Assembly (NCBI GenBank): GCA_030655075.1
Contig: JAURWE010000142.1
Location: 62,001 to 126,000 of the forward strand
Direction: 5' to 3'
Source: Pararhizobium sp.
GTDB lineage: Bacteria; Pseudomonadota; Alphaproteobacteria; Rhizobiales; Rhizobiaceae
DNA length: 64,000 bases
Shown here one piece after another: positions 46,381-55,218 of this stretch. The notes under the pieces are model-generated. The model ran no database searches. It worked only from the letters and a program-made list of their open reading frames with translations, and was not told where the DNA came from. The translations under genes were made by a program, and so were the position numbers. Position 1 is the first letter of the stretch, and each line of letters opens with the position of its first letter.

Positions 46381-47754
46381 TTAGCCGTTTGCGACCATCC
46401 GCTTTTCGTCGCGGCCGCCCTTCATGCGCTCAGCCAGCAGGAATGCCAGTTCGAGAGCCTGATCCGCATTGAGGCGCGGATCGCAATGGGTGTGATAACG
46501 ATCGCCGAGATCGGCGCCCGACAGCGCCCGCGCACCACCGGTGCATTCGGTCACGTCGTTGCCGGTCATCTCGATATGGATGCCGCCCGGATGTGTGCCT
46601 TCGGCGCGGTGGATCTGGAAGAAGCTTTCGACCTCCGACAGGATCCGCTCGAACGGACGGGTCTTGTAATTGTTGAGCGTGATGGTGTTGCCATGCATCG
46701 GGTCGCAGGACCAGACGACCTTGCGGCCTTCCTTTTCGACAGCGCGGATGAGGCGCGGCAGGTGATCGGCAACCTTGTCATGGCCAAAGCGGCAGATCAG
46801 CGTCAGGCGCCCGGCCTCGTTGGCAGGGTTGAGAATGTCGATCAGCTCGATCAGGCCATCGGCTGTCATGCTCGGGCCGCATTTGAGACCGATGGGGTTC
46901 TTGATGCCACGGCAGTATTCAACATGGGCGTGGTCGGGCTGGCGCGTGCGGTCGCCGATCCAGATCATGTGGCCGGATGTGGCATACCAGTCTCCCGAGG
47001 TCGAATCGACGCGGGTCAGCGCCTGCTCGTAGCCGAGCAGCAGCGCCTCGTGGCTGGTGAAGAAATCCGTCTCGCGCAGATTGGGGTTGGTCTCCGGCGT
47101 GATGCCGATCGCCTTCATGAAATCCATCGTTTCGGAAATGCGGTCCGCAAGCTTGCGGTAACGCTCGGCCTGCGGGCTGTCCTTGACGAAACCGAGCATC
47201 CACTGGTGCACGTTGTCCAGGTTGGCATAACCGCCCTGGGCGAAAGCGCGCAGCAGGTTGAGCGTCGCTGCAGACTGGCGATAGGCCATGATCTGCCGCT
47301 CCGGATTGGGAATGCGGGCCTCTTCCGTGAATTCGATGCCGTTGATGATGTCGCCGCGATAGCTCGGCAGCTCGATCTCACCCTGGCGTTCCATGTTCGA
47401 CGACCGCGGCTTGGCGAACTGGCCGGCGATACGGCCGATCTTAACGACAGGTTGCTGGGCGCCAAACGTCAGCACCACAGCCATCTGCAGGAAGGCGCGG
47501 AAGAAATCGCGGATCGTATCGGCGCCATGTTCGGCAAAGCTCTCGGCGCAATCGCCGCCCTGCAGCAGAAAACCCTTTCCGGAGGCAACATTCGCCAAGG
47601 CGTTCTTCAGCCGGCGCGCTTCGCCTGCAAAGACCAGCGGCGGATATTTTGCCAGCTGCGCTTCCGTCGCCTGCAAGATTGCCTGATCCGGATAGTCCGG
47701 GACCTGCTGGATCGGTTTGTTCCGCCAGCTGTTCGGGGTCCAATTCTGTGCCAT
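46381..47754 (-). CDS. Class II 3-deoxy-7-phosphoheptulonate (DAHP) synthase
   Basis: First enzyme of the shikimate pathway, joining phosphoenolpyruvate and erythrose 4-phosphate. The 457-residue length and motifs (GGDCAESF, YRGDIING, NLRETDFF, WSCDPMHGNT, ECTGGARAL) are those of plant-type (class II) enzymes, which replace the short AroFGH type in many alphaproteobacteria. The ATG is preceded by AGGTGAG. It is followed by a strong terminator. In S. meliloti the equivalent gene is called aroF as far as I recall, so I leave the symbol open. Confidence 0.94.
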   Translation of the reverse strand: MAQNWTPNSWRNKPIQQVPDYPDQAILQATEAQLAKYPPLVFAGEARRLKNALANVASGKGFLLQGGDCAESFAEHGADTIRDFFRAFLQMAVVLTFGAQQPVVKIGRIAGQFAKPRSSNMERQGEIELPSYRGDIINGIEFTEEARIPNPERQIMAYRQSAATLNLLRAFAQGGYANLDNVHQWMLGFVKDSPQAERYRKLADRISETMDFMKAIGITPETNPNLRETDFFTSHEALLLGYEQALTRVDSTSGDWYATSGHMIWIGDRTRQPDHAHVEYCRGIKNPIGLKCGPSMTADGLIELIDILNPANEAGRLTLICRFGHDKVADHLPRLIRAVEKEGRKVVWSCDPMHGNTITLNNYKTRPFERILSEVESFFQIHRAEGTHPGGIHIEMTGNDVTECTGGARALSGADLGDRYHTHCDPRLNADQALELAFLLAERMKGGRDEKRMVANG

Positions 47755-48303
47755 GTCGCTCACCTGTCTGTTCGTGCATCCGTCTCTCATCGCGGATGTC
47801 CCCGCAATCCGGAGGATGCGGGCTTATAGACCCTTAGATGGCGCTTGCAAAGCCGAACTTCCAGAGCATGAACGGACTTCCGGAGATCGCCGCAACAGCT
47901 GCCTCAATCTGCATTCCTCTGAACTTTTTTCTGCGAATTCAACCTCTGTCTGAACACACGGACATGCCGAATGCAGTGCGCCGCGACAACGGCTCTATAT
48001 TTCAGTCTTCACTTAATAAAAGATTCATTTCATAGAGTTATCTAATAAACATGAGTGGCGGCGGCTCGGTGGCTGCCCGCAGAATACTGGCGGCCGCATC
48101 AACTCCATTCTTGTGAATACGCCGACCCCAAACAAAAGGAAAAGCCCCGGATCCATCAAAAAGCGCACCAGACTTAACACTTCAGCAACCACAACCGACG
48201 TGGGAACCGCCCCATAGTGGGGAAGCGCTGATTGTTAACAATATTCTTAAGCAGCGATTCATCTCGTCACGCTATTTCCTAGGGAGTAGCGGAGAGATGA
48301 CAC
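47755..48303. other. Non-coding gap upstream of the TadG-like VWA pair
   Basis: This 549-base gap has no ORF with a ribosome site. It includes AT-rich stretches at 47985-48060 and 48225-48260 (TTAAC-rich, with TTAA-N8-TTAA at 48235-48250, one base off the CtrA consensus), a CCCC-ATAGT-GGGG hairpin near 48215, and a 21-codon frame at 48051 that I do not call. It probably contains promoters for the DAHP synthase and the TadG-like gene. Confidence 0.5.
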
Positions 48304-49605
48304 ATGCGTGGCTTGCTAAACAGACTGAAGCGCGACAGATCCGGAAACTTCGGCATGTTGGCCGCCCTTCTGATGGTGCCGATGCTCGGAAGTGCCGGCA
48401 TGATCGTCGATTTCAGCCGTGCGATGCAGATCCGCTCGGACATGCAGAACGCCGCCGACATGGCCGCCCTCGGCGCTATTTCTGAAAAATCGGCCGGTGT
48501 TCTTGCGGCGATGACACAAGCCGCCAACGGCGCGGTCGTGCTCAGTGAAAAAGACGCGCTGCAACTGTTCAACGGTCAGATCGGCAGCAGCGTCCCGGAC
48601 TTTCCGATCACGGTAACGATTTCCGTCACCAAGACCAATGCAAGCCTGAAAGCATCCGTCGCCTATTCCACATCGATCCCGACCACCTTTCTGCGCGTGA
48701 TCGGAAAGGAAACGATCGCCATTTCCGGCAAGGCGGAAGCGGCATTCGAGACAGCCAGCTTTCAAGACTTCTACGTCCTGCTCGACAACACGCCCTCGAT
48801 GGGTGTCGGTGCCACGCCGGCCGATGTGAAGAAGATGGTCGCCAACACGCCGGACGCCTGTGCCTTTGCCTGCCACATCGTCAAGAACGGTGTCGAAGAC
48901 AAAAATAGCTACTACAATTTGGCCAAGAAGCTGGGTGTCACGACCCGGATTGACGTCGTTGCCCAGGCGACCGAAGCGCTGATGACCACCGTGGGCGACA
49001 CACGGCGATATTCCAACCAGTTCCGCATGGCACTCTATACGTTCGGCGAGAAGGCTGAAGATACGAAACTGCTGCAGGTCCAATCCCTGACGGACGATCT
49101 CGACGTCGCCAAGACAAGTGCTGCCAAGATCAAGCTGATGTCGATCCCCGAACAGGGATACGACAACGATCAGCAGACCAACTTCGACCGGGCACTCACC
49201 CAGATCAACGCGCAGATCCTGACGGTCGGCAATGGCCTCAGCTCAACGACACCGGAAAAGGTCGTGCTGCTGGTCTCCGATGGCGTCGGCGACAGCAACA
49301 AGCCGAGCACCTGCACGAAAAAGACCACCGGCGGACGCTGCCAGGAGCCGATCGATACGAAATTCTGCAAGGTTCTGAAAGATCGAAACGTCCGTATTGC
49401 CGTGCTCTACACGACCTATCTGCCTCTGCCGACCAACAGCTGGTACAACAGCTGGATTGCCCCGTTCCAGACCGAGATCGGCAGCAAGATGCAAGAATGC
49501 GCCAGCCCTGGTCTCTATTTCGAGGTCAGCCCGACCGAGGGCATCAGCAAGGCGATGAACACCCTGTTCCTCAAGGCCGTCCGCAGCCCGCGCCTGACGA
49601 GCTGA
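48304..49605 (+). CDS. TadG-like protein with von Willebrand factor A domain, copy 1
   Basis: A 433-residue protein. The N-terminus (DRSGNFGMLAALLMVPM, membrane helix about 14-36, then MQNAADMAALGAI) is the TadG/Flp-assembly signature. The VWA domain (about 157-420) has a MIDAS variant DNTPSMG (DxTxS instead of DxSxS), the Thr in QQTNFDRAL and Asp in LVSDGVGD. A CAFACH segment (CxxxCH) near residue 195 is unusual. Eight or so Cys imply extracytoplasmic disulfides. Ribosome site GGAGAG. A close paralogue follows 384 bases later. Confidence 0.85.
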   Translation: MRGLLNRLKRDRSGNFGMLAALLMVPMLGSAGMIVDFSRAMQIRSDMQNAADMAALGAISEKSAGVLAAMTQAANGAVVLSEKDALQLFNGQIGSSVPDFPITVTISVTKTNASLKASVAYSTSIPTTFLRVIGKETIAISGKAEAAFETASFQDFYVLLDNTPSMGVGATPADVKKMVANTPDACAFACHIVKNGVEDKNSYYNLAKKLGVTTRIDVVAQATEALMTTVGDTRRYSNQFRMALYTFGEKAEDTKLLQVQSLTDDLDVAKTSAAKIKLMSIPEQGYDNDQQTNFDRALTQINAQILTVGNGLSSTTPEKVVLLVSDGVGDSNKPSTCTKKTTGGRCQEPIDTKFCKVLKDRNVRIAVLYTTYLPLPTNSWYNSWIAPFQTEIGSKMQECASPGLYFEVSPTEGISKAMNTLFLKAVRSPRLTS

Positions 49606-49989
49606 AAACCGCGACAACAGACAGGTGTAGCGAAAACGGCGGCCCAATGGTGGCCGCCGTTTCTGTTGTCGTTCGCAACACCAAAAGCGGCTGCCCAATG
49701 CTGCACGCGCACCCGGCATCGTCGCTGGCCACGGCATGCCCCCTCTTTTCCTGCTTATAACATCGAAAGCTCTCAAGACCGCTTGGCATCGCCCCGCGTG
49801 CCCGCCGAACTCGGCCGCCTACAATCCGTGTATCTCAATGCGACAGATTGCAGCCATGGTTCTCTCGTCAAAGACCGCAAAATAAGGCCGACATTCAAAA
49901 TACGGGTCACAACATTAGCTTTTATGAATTAACTTAACCAGTACTTCATTAAGTAGAAATATTGAATAGACAACGATAGAGAGGTGGCT
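49606..49989. other. Gap between the two TadG-like VWA genes
   Basis: It holds an intrinsic terminator for copy 1 near 49635-49661, then AT-rich sequence at 49885-49985 that looks like the promoter of copy 2 (TTAACTTAACC and similar). No gene is seen. Confidence 0.55.
49635..49664 (+). terminator. Terminator of the first TadG-like VWA gene
   Basis: AACGGCGGCC (49635-49644) pairs perfectly with GGCCGCCGTT (49652-49661), a 10-bp stem with a seven-base loop; only a short T-rich tail (TTCTGTTGT) follows. Confidence 0.65.
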
Positions 49990-51318
49990 ATGCGATCGTT
50001 GTTTAAAAAACTGAAGCACGACAAGTCCGGGAATTTCGGGATAATGACGGCCCTGCTGATGGTGCCCTTGCTCGGCTCCGCCGGCATGATCGTTGATTGC
50101 AGCCGTGCGATGCAAATCCGCTGGGATATGCAGAACGCCGCCGACATGGCCGCTCTCGGCGCCATATCGGAAAAATCTGCCGGTGTTCTTGCCGCGATGA
50201 ATATGCCTGCCGACGGCACGGTTACCCTTAGCGAACAAGATGCGCTCAATTTGTTCAATGGTCAGATCAACACAGGTCTTGAAGGCGCGCCCGTCGCCGT
50301 TCAGATTTCCGTGACGAAGAAGGGCGCGGATCTGAAAGCATCCGTCAAATACGCCGTTTCGATCGAAACCAGTTTTCTACGGATCATCGGCAAAGACTCG
50401 ATCGCAATTTCTGGGAAGGCCGAAGCTGCATTCCAGACAGCAAACTTTCAGGATTTCTTCGTCCTGCTCGACAACACGCCATCCATGGGCGTCGGCGCAA
50501 CGCCGGCCGATGTCACGCTGCTGGAGGCAAAAACAGGATGCGCCTTTGCTTGCCATATCGCGATAGATGGGCAGGAGGTTCCGGTCGAGATCACCGATAA
50601 CAAAGTGAAAAAGGGAACCTCCTCCTACAGCTACGCTGGCACTATTGGTGTGACGTTGCGGATCGACGTGGTCGCACAGGCAACTGCAGCATTGATGGTC
50701 AAGGTCGGGGAAAGCCGGCGTTACGACAATCAGTTCCGTGTCGGTCTCTACACGTTTGGCCAGCGGGCAGAGGATCTCAAGCTTTTGGAGGTTCAGAACC
50801 CAACCTCCAATCTCATAGAAGCCGAGGCAAGCGCGAAGACGATCAAATTGATGTCCATCCCACGGCAAAACTATGACAATGACCAGCAAACAAGTTTCGA
50901 CAAAGCACTCACGGAAATAGAGACCTACATTGGTACACCGGGCAACGGGCTGAGTTCGGCCACACCCGAGAAAGTGGTTATGCTGGTTGCCGATGGCGTT
51001 GGTGACAGCTACAAGCCCTCCGGGTGCACAAAGCCGACAAAAGGCGACCGGTGCCAGGAGCCGATAGATACAAAATACTGTAAAGCGCTGAAAGATAAAA
51101 ACATTCGCGTCGCAGTGCTCTATACAACCTATGTGCCGACGCCCTCCGACCCGTGGTACGAAAAATGGATCAAGCCGTTTCAAAACGAGATTGGCACCAA
51201 GATGGAAGAATGCGCCAGCCCGGGACTTTATTTCGAGGTCAGCCCAACTGAGGGTATCAGCAAGGCGATGAACGCACTGTTCCTCAAGGCTTCGCGCAGC
51301 CCTCGCCTGACAAGCTAA
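49990..51318 (+). CDS. TadG-like protein with von Willebrand factor A domain, copy 2
   Basis: A 442-residue paralogue of the preceding gene, nearly identical in the N-terminal 45 residues, the DNTPSMGVGATPADV segment and the last 60 residues (CASPGLYFEVSPTEGISKAMN), but more diverged in the middle, where about 14 extra residues follow CAFACHIAIDG. The MIDAS variant and CxxxCH segment are kept. Its codon use is less GC-rich than that of copy 1. The ATG at 49990 has GAGG five bases before it. Tandem duplication with divergence is the simple reading. Confidence 0.85.
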   Translation: MRSLFKKLKHDKSGNFGIMTALLMVPLLGSAGMIVDCSRAMQIRWDMQNAADMAALGAISEKSAGVLAAMNMPADGTVTLSEQDALNLFNGQINTGLEGAPVAVQISVTKKGADLKASVKYAVSIETSFLRIIGKDSIAISGKAEAAFQTANFQDFFVLLDNTPSMGVGATPADVTLLEAKTGCAFACHIAIDGQEVPVEITDNKVKKGTSSYSYAGTIGVTLRIDVVAQATAALMVKVGESRRYDNQFRVGLYTFGQRAEDLKLLEVQNPTSNLIEAEASAKTIKLMSIPRQNYDNDQQTSFDKALTEIETYIGTPGNGLSSATPEKVVMLVADGVGDSYKPSGCTKPTKGDRCQEPIDTKYCKALKDKNIRVAVLYTTYVPTPSDPWYEKWIKPFQNEIGTKMEECASPGLYFEVSPTEGISKAMNALFLKASRSPRLTS

Positions 51319-51335
51319 GCTTGCCCCCCGACAAG

Positions 51336-51365
51336 AAAAGCGGCGCCCTATCGGAGCCGCTTTTT
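51336..51365. terminator. Bidirectional terminator between copy 2 and gor
   Basis: AAAAGCGGC (51336-51344) pairs with GCCGCTTTT (51356-51364) around an 11-base loop. It serves the convergent TadG-like gene and gor. Confidence 0.8.
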
Positions 51366-51384
51366 CCCTGAACCAAACGCAACC

Positions 51385-52773
51385 CTAAACCCGCACCCCG
51401 CCCTTCACCAGATAGCTCGGCTTGTACATGGTCACCAGCTCTTCCGAGGCCGTTGGGTGCACGGCCATGGTGCGGTCGAAATCGTCCTTGGTGCAGCCGG
51501 CCTTGAGTGCAATGCCCAGCAGCTGCACCATCTCGCCGGCATCATGACCAAGAATATGCACGCCGAGCACCTTGCGGTCGGCGCCATTGACGACGATCTT
51601 CATGATTGTCTTTTCCGCCCGTCCCGACAGCGTCGCCTTCATCGGGCGGAATTCGGCGCGGTAGATTTCCAGCGTCTCATAGGCTTTCGCCGCAGCATCC
51701 TCCGACAGGCCGACCGTGCCGATTTCCGGCTGCGAGAACACGGCCGTCGGAATGAGGTCATGATCCGGCGATGTCGGATTGTGCTTGTAGGCCGTCTCGA
51801 TGAAGCACATCGCCTCATGGATCGCCACCGGCGTCAGTTGCACCCTGTCGGTGACATCGCCAATCGCATAGACATCTGCCGCGCTGGTGCGTGAAAACGC
51901 ATCGACGACAATCGCATGGCGCTCATTCAGGCGCACGCCGATCGTCTCCAGGCCCAGCCCGTCCGTGTTCGGCAGGCGCCCGACTGCAAGCAAAACCTGC
52001 CCCACGGTGAGCACCTCGCCTGCCTTGGTCTCTGCCTTCAGCAATCCGTCATCCTGCCGCACGACCGAGGTGATGATGTCTTCGCAGAGAATGCGGATGC
52101 CCTTGGCGACCATCGCCGCATGCAGACCGCGCCGCATGTCGTGATCGAAGCGTGAGAGGATTTCCTTGCCGCGATATATCAGCGTCGTCTCAACACCCAG
52201 CCCATGGAAAACATTGGCGAATTCGACGGCAATATAGCCACCGCCCTCGATCAGGATCGCTTTCGGCAGCGCCTTCAGATCGAAGGCCTCGTTGGAGCTG
52301 ATGCAAAGCTCGTGACCATTGAGCGCCGTGTGCAGATTGGGCCGACCGCCGGTGGCGATCAGGATTTTTTCGGCCGTCACGCTCGCCCCGGTGCTGACCA
52401 GGCGGATCGTGTTCGGCCCGGTGATTTCGGCGCGCGTCTGCAAAATTTCGGCACCGGCCGTGTCGAGACCCTTCTTGTAGAGGCCCTCGAGTCGCGTGAT
52501 CTCGGCCTCCTTGGCGGTTACCAGCGTCTGCCAGTCAAACTTGGCCTCGCCCGGCGTCCAGCCAAAGCCCCTGGAATCTTCGAAATGCTCGGAAAACTGC
52601 GAGGCATAGACATAGAGCTTCTTTGGCACGCAGCCGCGAACGACGCAGGTGCCGCCATAGCGAAACTCTTCCGCGATCGCCACCTTCTTGCCGAGAGACG
52701 CCGCTAGGCGTCCTGCCCGCACGCCGCCCGAGCCGCCGCCGATGACGAAAAGATCATAATCGAAAGACGTCAT
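51385..52773 (-). CDS. gor: Glutathione-disulfide reductase
   Basis: An FAD enzyme that reduces GSSG with NADPH. The 462-residue protein shows the FAD motif GGGSGGVRAGR, the redox disulfide GGTCVVRGCVPKK, the NADPH-binding GGGYIAVEFA and RGKEILSRFD (Arg residues for the 2'-phosphate), and the catalytic HPTASEE near the C-terminus. AGGAG is well placed before the ATG at 52773; a 22-codon extension is unlikely. Confidence 0.96.
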   Translation of the reverse strand: MTSFDYDLFVIGGGSGGVRAGRLAASLGKKVAIAEEFRYGGTCVVRGCVPKKLYVYASQFSEHFEDSRGFGWTPGEAKFDWQTLVTAKEAEITRLEGLYKKGLDTAGAEILQTRAEITGPNTIRLVSTGASVTAEKILIATGGRPNLHTALNGHELCISSNEAFDLKALPKAILIEGGGYIAVEFANVFHGLGVETTLIYRGKEILSRFDHDMRRGLHAAMVAKGIRILCEDIITSVVRQDDGLLKAETKAGEVLTVGQVLLAVGRLPNTDGLGLETIGVRLNERHAIVVDAFSRTSAADVYAIGDVTDRVQLTPVAIHEAMCFIETAYKHNPTSPDHDLIPTAVFSQPEIGTVGLSEDAAAKAYETLEIYRAEFRPMKATLSGRAEKTIMKIVVNGADRKVLGVHILGHDAGEMVQLLGIALKAGCTKDDFDRTMAVHPTASEELVTMYKPSYLVKGGVRV

Positions 52774-52847
52774 GGAATTTTCTCCTGGAGAATGGAAGGT
52801 GCGATGCGGCGGTCCGGTTGATATAGTGCGCCACCCCACAAAATGAA

Positions 52848-52870
52848 AAGCCCGGAACAGGTCCGGGCTT
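52848..52870 (-). terminator. Terminator after the DUF2059 gene
   Basis: AAGCCCGGA (52848-52856) pairs with TCCGGGCTT (52862-52870). On the minus strand a TTTTCATTTTG tail follows, so it ends the rpiA-DUF2059 transcript just before gor. Confidence 0.75.
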
Positions 52871-52898
52871 CAAAAGTTCGCGTAAGGATGGCTTGGTC

Positions 52899-53459
52899 TT
52901 ATTGCGGTGTTTCGCCGGTGGCCGGTGTCTCGACAGCCGGTGTCGTCGCAGCTTCCTTGCCGATGGCAGCGTTCAGCGCCTTGTCGCTTTCGATCGCGAG
53001 ATCGCGGGAAACGCCGGCCGCCCAGATATCGGCAGCCTTCAGGAGTTCGCGAACAGCGATCGGACGATCGTTGAGAAGCTTCTTGCCCACAGGCAGATTG
53101 TAGAAATCGGCAATCGCCTTCAGCTCTTCGACGGTAAAGGTCTTGGCGTAGATCACGGCGGCTTCGCGCTCGAGATCGGCGCGGCGCGTTGCCAGCGAAA
53201 TCGCCTTTTCGTCCACAGTCGTGGTGATCAGGTCCTGGTAGTTGGGTGTCGCTTGGATCAGCGAGGCCTTCAGGCGCTCCGACAGGTTCGGCAGGATATT
53301 GTCGAAACCCTTGGTTTCCCCAAGCGCTGCAAGGGCTGCGCGCGCCGCCTTGATCTGTTCGTCGCTCACTTCCTGAGCGCGAACAGCAGGGGCCAACGCG
53401 AAGGCCGATACGATAAGGGTGGCGGCCAGTGTGCGGCCGAGACCGGCAAACGTGAACAT
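52899..53459 (-). CDS. DUF2059 secreted protein
   Basis: A 186-residue protein with a signal peptide (residues 1-29, cleavage after VRA-QE) and a helical DUF2059 domain (EEREAAVIYAKTFTVEELKAI and FYNLPVGKKLL are its signature). The C-terminal 25 residues are Thr/Pro/Ala-rich. Function is unknown; it is periplasmic. It lies 18 bases after rpiA and is clearly cotranscribed, a linkage widespread in rhizobia. Confidence 0.88.
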   Translation of the reverse strand: MFTFAGLGRTLAATLIVSAFALAPAVRAQEVSDEQIKAARAALAALGETKGFDNILPNLSERLKASLIQATPNYQDLITTTVDEKAISLATRRADLEREAAVIYAKTFTVEELKAIADFYNLPVGKKLLNDRPIAVRELLKAADIWAAGVSRDLAIESDKALNAAIGKEAATTPAVETPATGETPQ

Positions 53460-53477
53460 ATGCGTCAGTGCTCCTGT

Positions 53478-54176
53478 TTAAGAAATTGCCGTCAATGTAC
53501 GCGCACCCGCCGGACCGGCAATGATGGCGATTGACGCGATGTTGATGAACAGCCCGTGTTCGACAACGCCGGGGATAAGGTTTAGCGCATTCGCAAGTGC
53601 CTCTGCATCAGGAATGCGGCCAAAAGATGCATCGAGGATCAAATGGCCACCATCCGTCTGGAAGGGGCCATCGTCTGATTTCCGCACAGTGACATCCCCG
53701 GAAAGGCCGAGCATCGACGCAGCTTTTTCGACAGCGATGCGTGTGGCGGCAAGACCGAATGCATTGACTTCGATCGGCAGTTTAAAGGCGCCGAGCACAT
53801 CCACCACCTTGGTCTCGTCGGCAATGACGATCATCCGTGCCGAGGCCGCAGCAACGATCTTCTCGCGCAGCAGAGCGCCGCCGCCGCCCTTGATCAAGCG
53901 CAGCTGCGGATCGATTTCGTCGGCACCGTCAATGGTGATGTCAAGTTCGGGAAGCTCGTCGAGTGATTTCAGGGGAACGCCGAGTTCGACGCAAAGCCGC
54001 GCTGTCCGCTCCGAGGTCGGCACGCCGACGATGCGAAAACCGCCGGAAACCCGTTCTGCCAGCAGGCGAACGAATTCCTCGGCCGTGGATCCGGTACCGA
54101 TGCCGAGACGCATGCCATCGCTGACATGAGCGAGTGCGGCTTCGGCAGCTTTGATCTTCATTTCGCGGGCGTCCAT
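53478..54176 (-). CDS. rpiA: Ribose-5-phosphate isomerase A
   Basis: It interconverts ribose 5-phosphate and ribulose 5-phosphate. The 232-residue protein shows GIGTGSTAEEF, DITIDGADEID (catalytic Asp), LIKGGGGALLREKIV (Glu and Lys) and PGVVEHGLF. The chosen ATG follows AGGGAG; an upstream frame of 19 codons lacks support. First gene of an operon with the DUF2059 protein. Confidence 0.96.
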   Translation of the reverse strand: MDAREMKIKAAEAALAHVSDGMRLGIGTGSTAEEFVRLLAERVSGGFRIVGVPTSERTARLCVELGVPLKSLDELPELDITIDGADEIDPQLRLIKGGGGALLREKIVAAASARMIVIADETKVVDVLGAFKLPIEVNAFGLAATRIAVEKAASMLGLSGDVTVRKSDDGPFQTDGGHLILDASFGRIPDAEALANALNLIPGVVEHGLFINIASIAIIAGPAGARTLTAIS

Positions 54177-54448
54177 GCGCCACACACTCCCTTTAGGTCC
54201 GGTCGGTCTTGCTGGATAGCCATGTCCGGCCATCCCGTTTTTTCCGGACCGACACTTACACGGCCCTCAGCGCAAACAAAAGCCAAAATCGGCGCCTCCC
54301 CGATAAAGCCCGATTTCAACCGCCGCGACAAACTCTTGATTGCTTTTTGGTGCGCCTTCGCCTACGCGGTACGCAATCAAAATACCGCATGGAAACTGGC
54401 AGAATCCGCGCTTCTGGCGTATCCGTCCCAGATTTCCCCAAACGCTTG

Positions 54449-55144
54449 ATGAGGCTGCCGGTGACGATTCCACTTGTCGTATTCGATCTGGACGGAACCC
54501 TCGTAGACACCGCTTCCGATCTGGTTGCCGGTCTCAACCATGCGGTCACGCAGGCAGACATCGAACCGGTCACCTATCATGATCTCACCCATCTGGTCGG
54601 CCATGGCGCCCAGGCGATGATCCAGCGCACATGGACCCTGCGCGGCAGGGCTTTGAGCGCCGGCGACCTCAAGTGGCAGATGAAGGAATTCATCGACTTC
54701 TACTATGGCTCGATGCCCGGCGATTCCCTGCCCTATCCGGGCGTGATCGCGGCCATGGACCGGCTGTCTGACGCCGGGATGGCGCTTGCCGTCTGCACCA
54801 ACAAGATGGAAATGATGGCAAAGCGCCTGCTCGACGGCCTGAACCTGTCGCACCGCTTCGCTGCCGTGTCGGGTGGCGATACCTTCCCGGTGCGCAAGCC
54901 GGAAGCAGGCCACCTGCTCTCCACCATCACCATGGCCGGTGGCGATCCGGCAAAGACCGTCATGATCGGCGACAGCCTCAACGATATGCTCGTTGCGAAA
55001 AATGCCACCATCCCGTCGATCGCCGTGCCGTTCGGCTATTCCGATGTGCCGGTCTCGGACCTCAATCCCGATCATATCATCCAGCACTTCGACGAGCTGA
55101 CGCCGGAACTGGTGCTGCAGCTGATCAGCCGCCAGCGCAGCTAG
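54449..55144 (+). CDS. gph: Phosphoglycolate phosphatase (HAD family)
   Basis: It removes phosphate from 2-phosphoglycolate. The 231-residue protein has the HAD motifs FDLDGTLVDT (nucleophile and acid Asp), VCTNK, and GDSLNDM, with a helical cap domain as in Gph. A GTG at 54461 with GAGG six bases before it is an alternative start; the ATG at 54449 has no obvious ribosome site. A long upstream open frame crossing the rpiA promoter is spurious. Confidence 0.92.
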   Translation: MRLPVTIPLVVFDLDGTLVDTASDLVAGLNHAVTQADIEPVTYHDLTHLVGHGAQAMIQRTWTLRGRALSAGDLKWQMKEFIDFYYGSMPGDSLPYPGVIAAMDRLSDAGMALAVCTNKMEMMAKRLLDGLNLSHRFAAVSGGDTFPVRKPEAGHLLSTITMAGGDPAKTVMIGDSLNDMLVAKNATIPSIAVPFGYSDVPVSDLNPDHIIQHFDELTPELVLQLISRQRS

Positions 55145-55164
55145 ACAAAGCCGGCATCACAACG

Positions 55165-55202
55165 AAAAAAGCCGCGAACCCGGCCAGGTTCGCGGCTTTT
55201 TT
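55165..55202. terminator. Bidirectional terminator between gph and the L,D-transpeptidase gene
   Basis: A perfect 16-bp stem (55165-55180 with 55187-55202) with a six-base loop, opening with A6 and closing with T6. It serves both convergent genes. Confidence 0.92.
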
Positions 55203-55218
55203 AAGGTAATAAGACCCT

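Noticed and set aside
48051..48116. A 21-codon frame with ATG in the gap before the first VWA gene
   Set aside because: No ribosome site and no similarity that I recognise.
48235..48250. A second CtrA box upstream of the first TadG-like VWA gene
   Set aside because: The TTAA half sites are eight bases apart instead of seven, so it misses the consensus.
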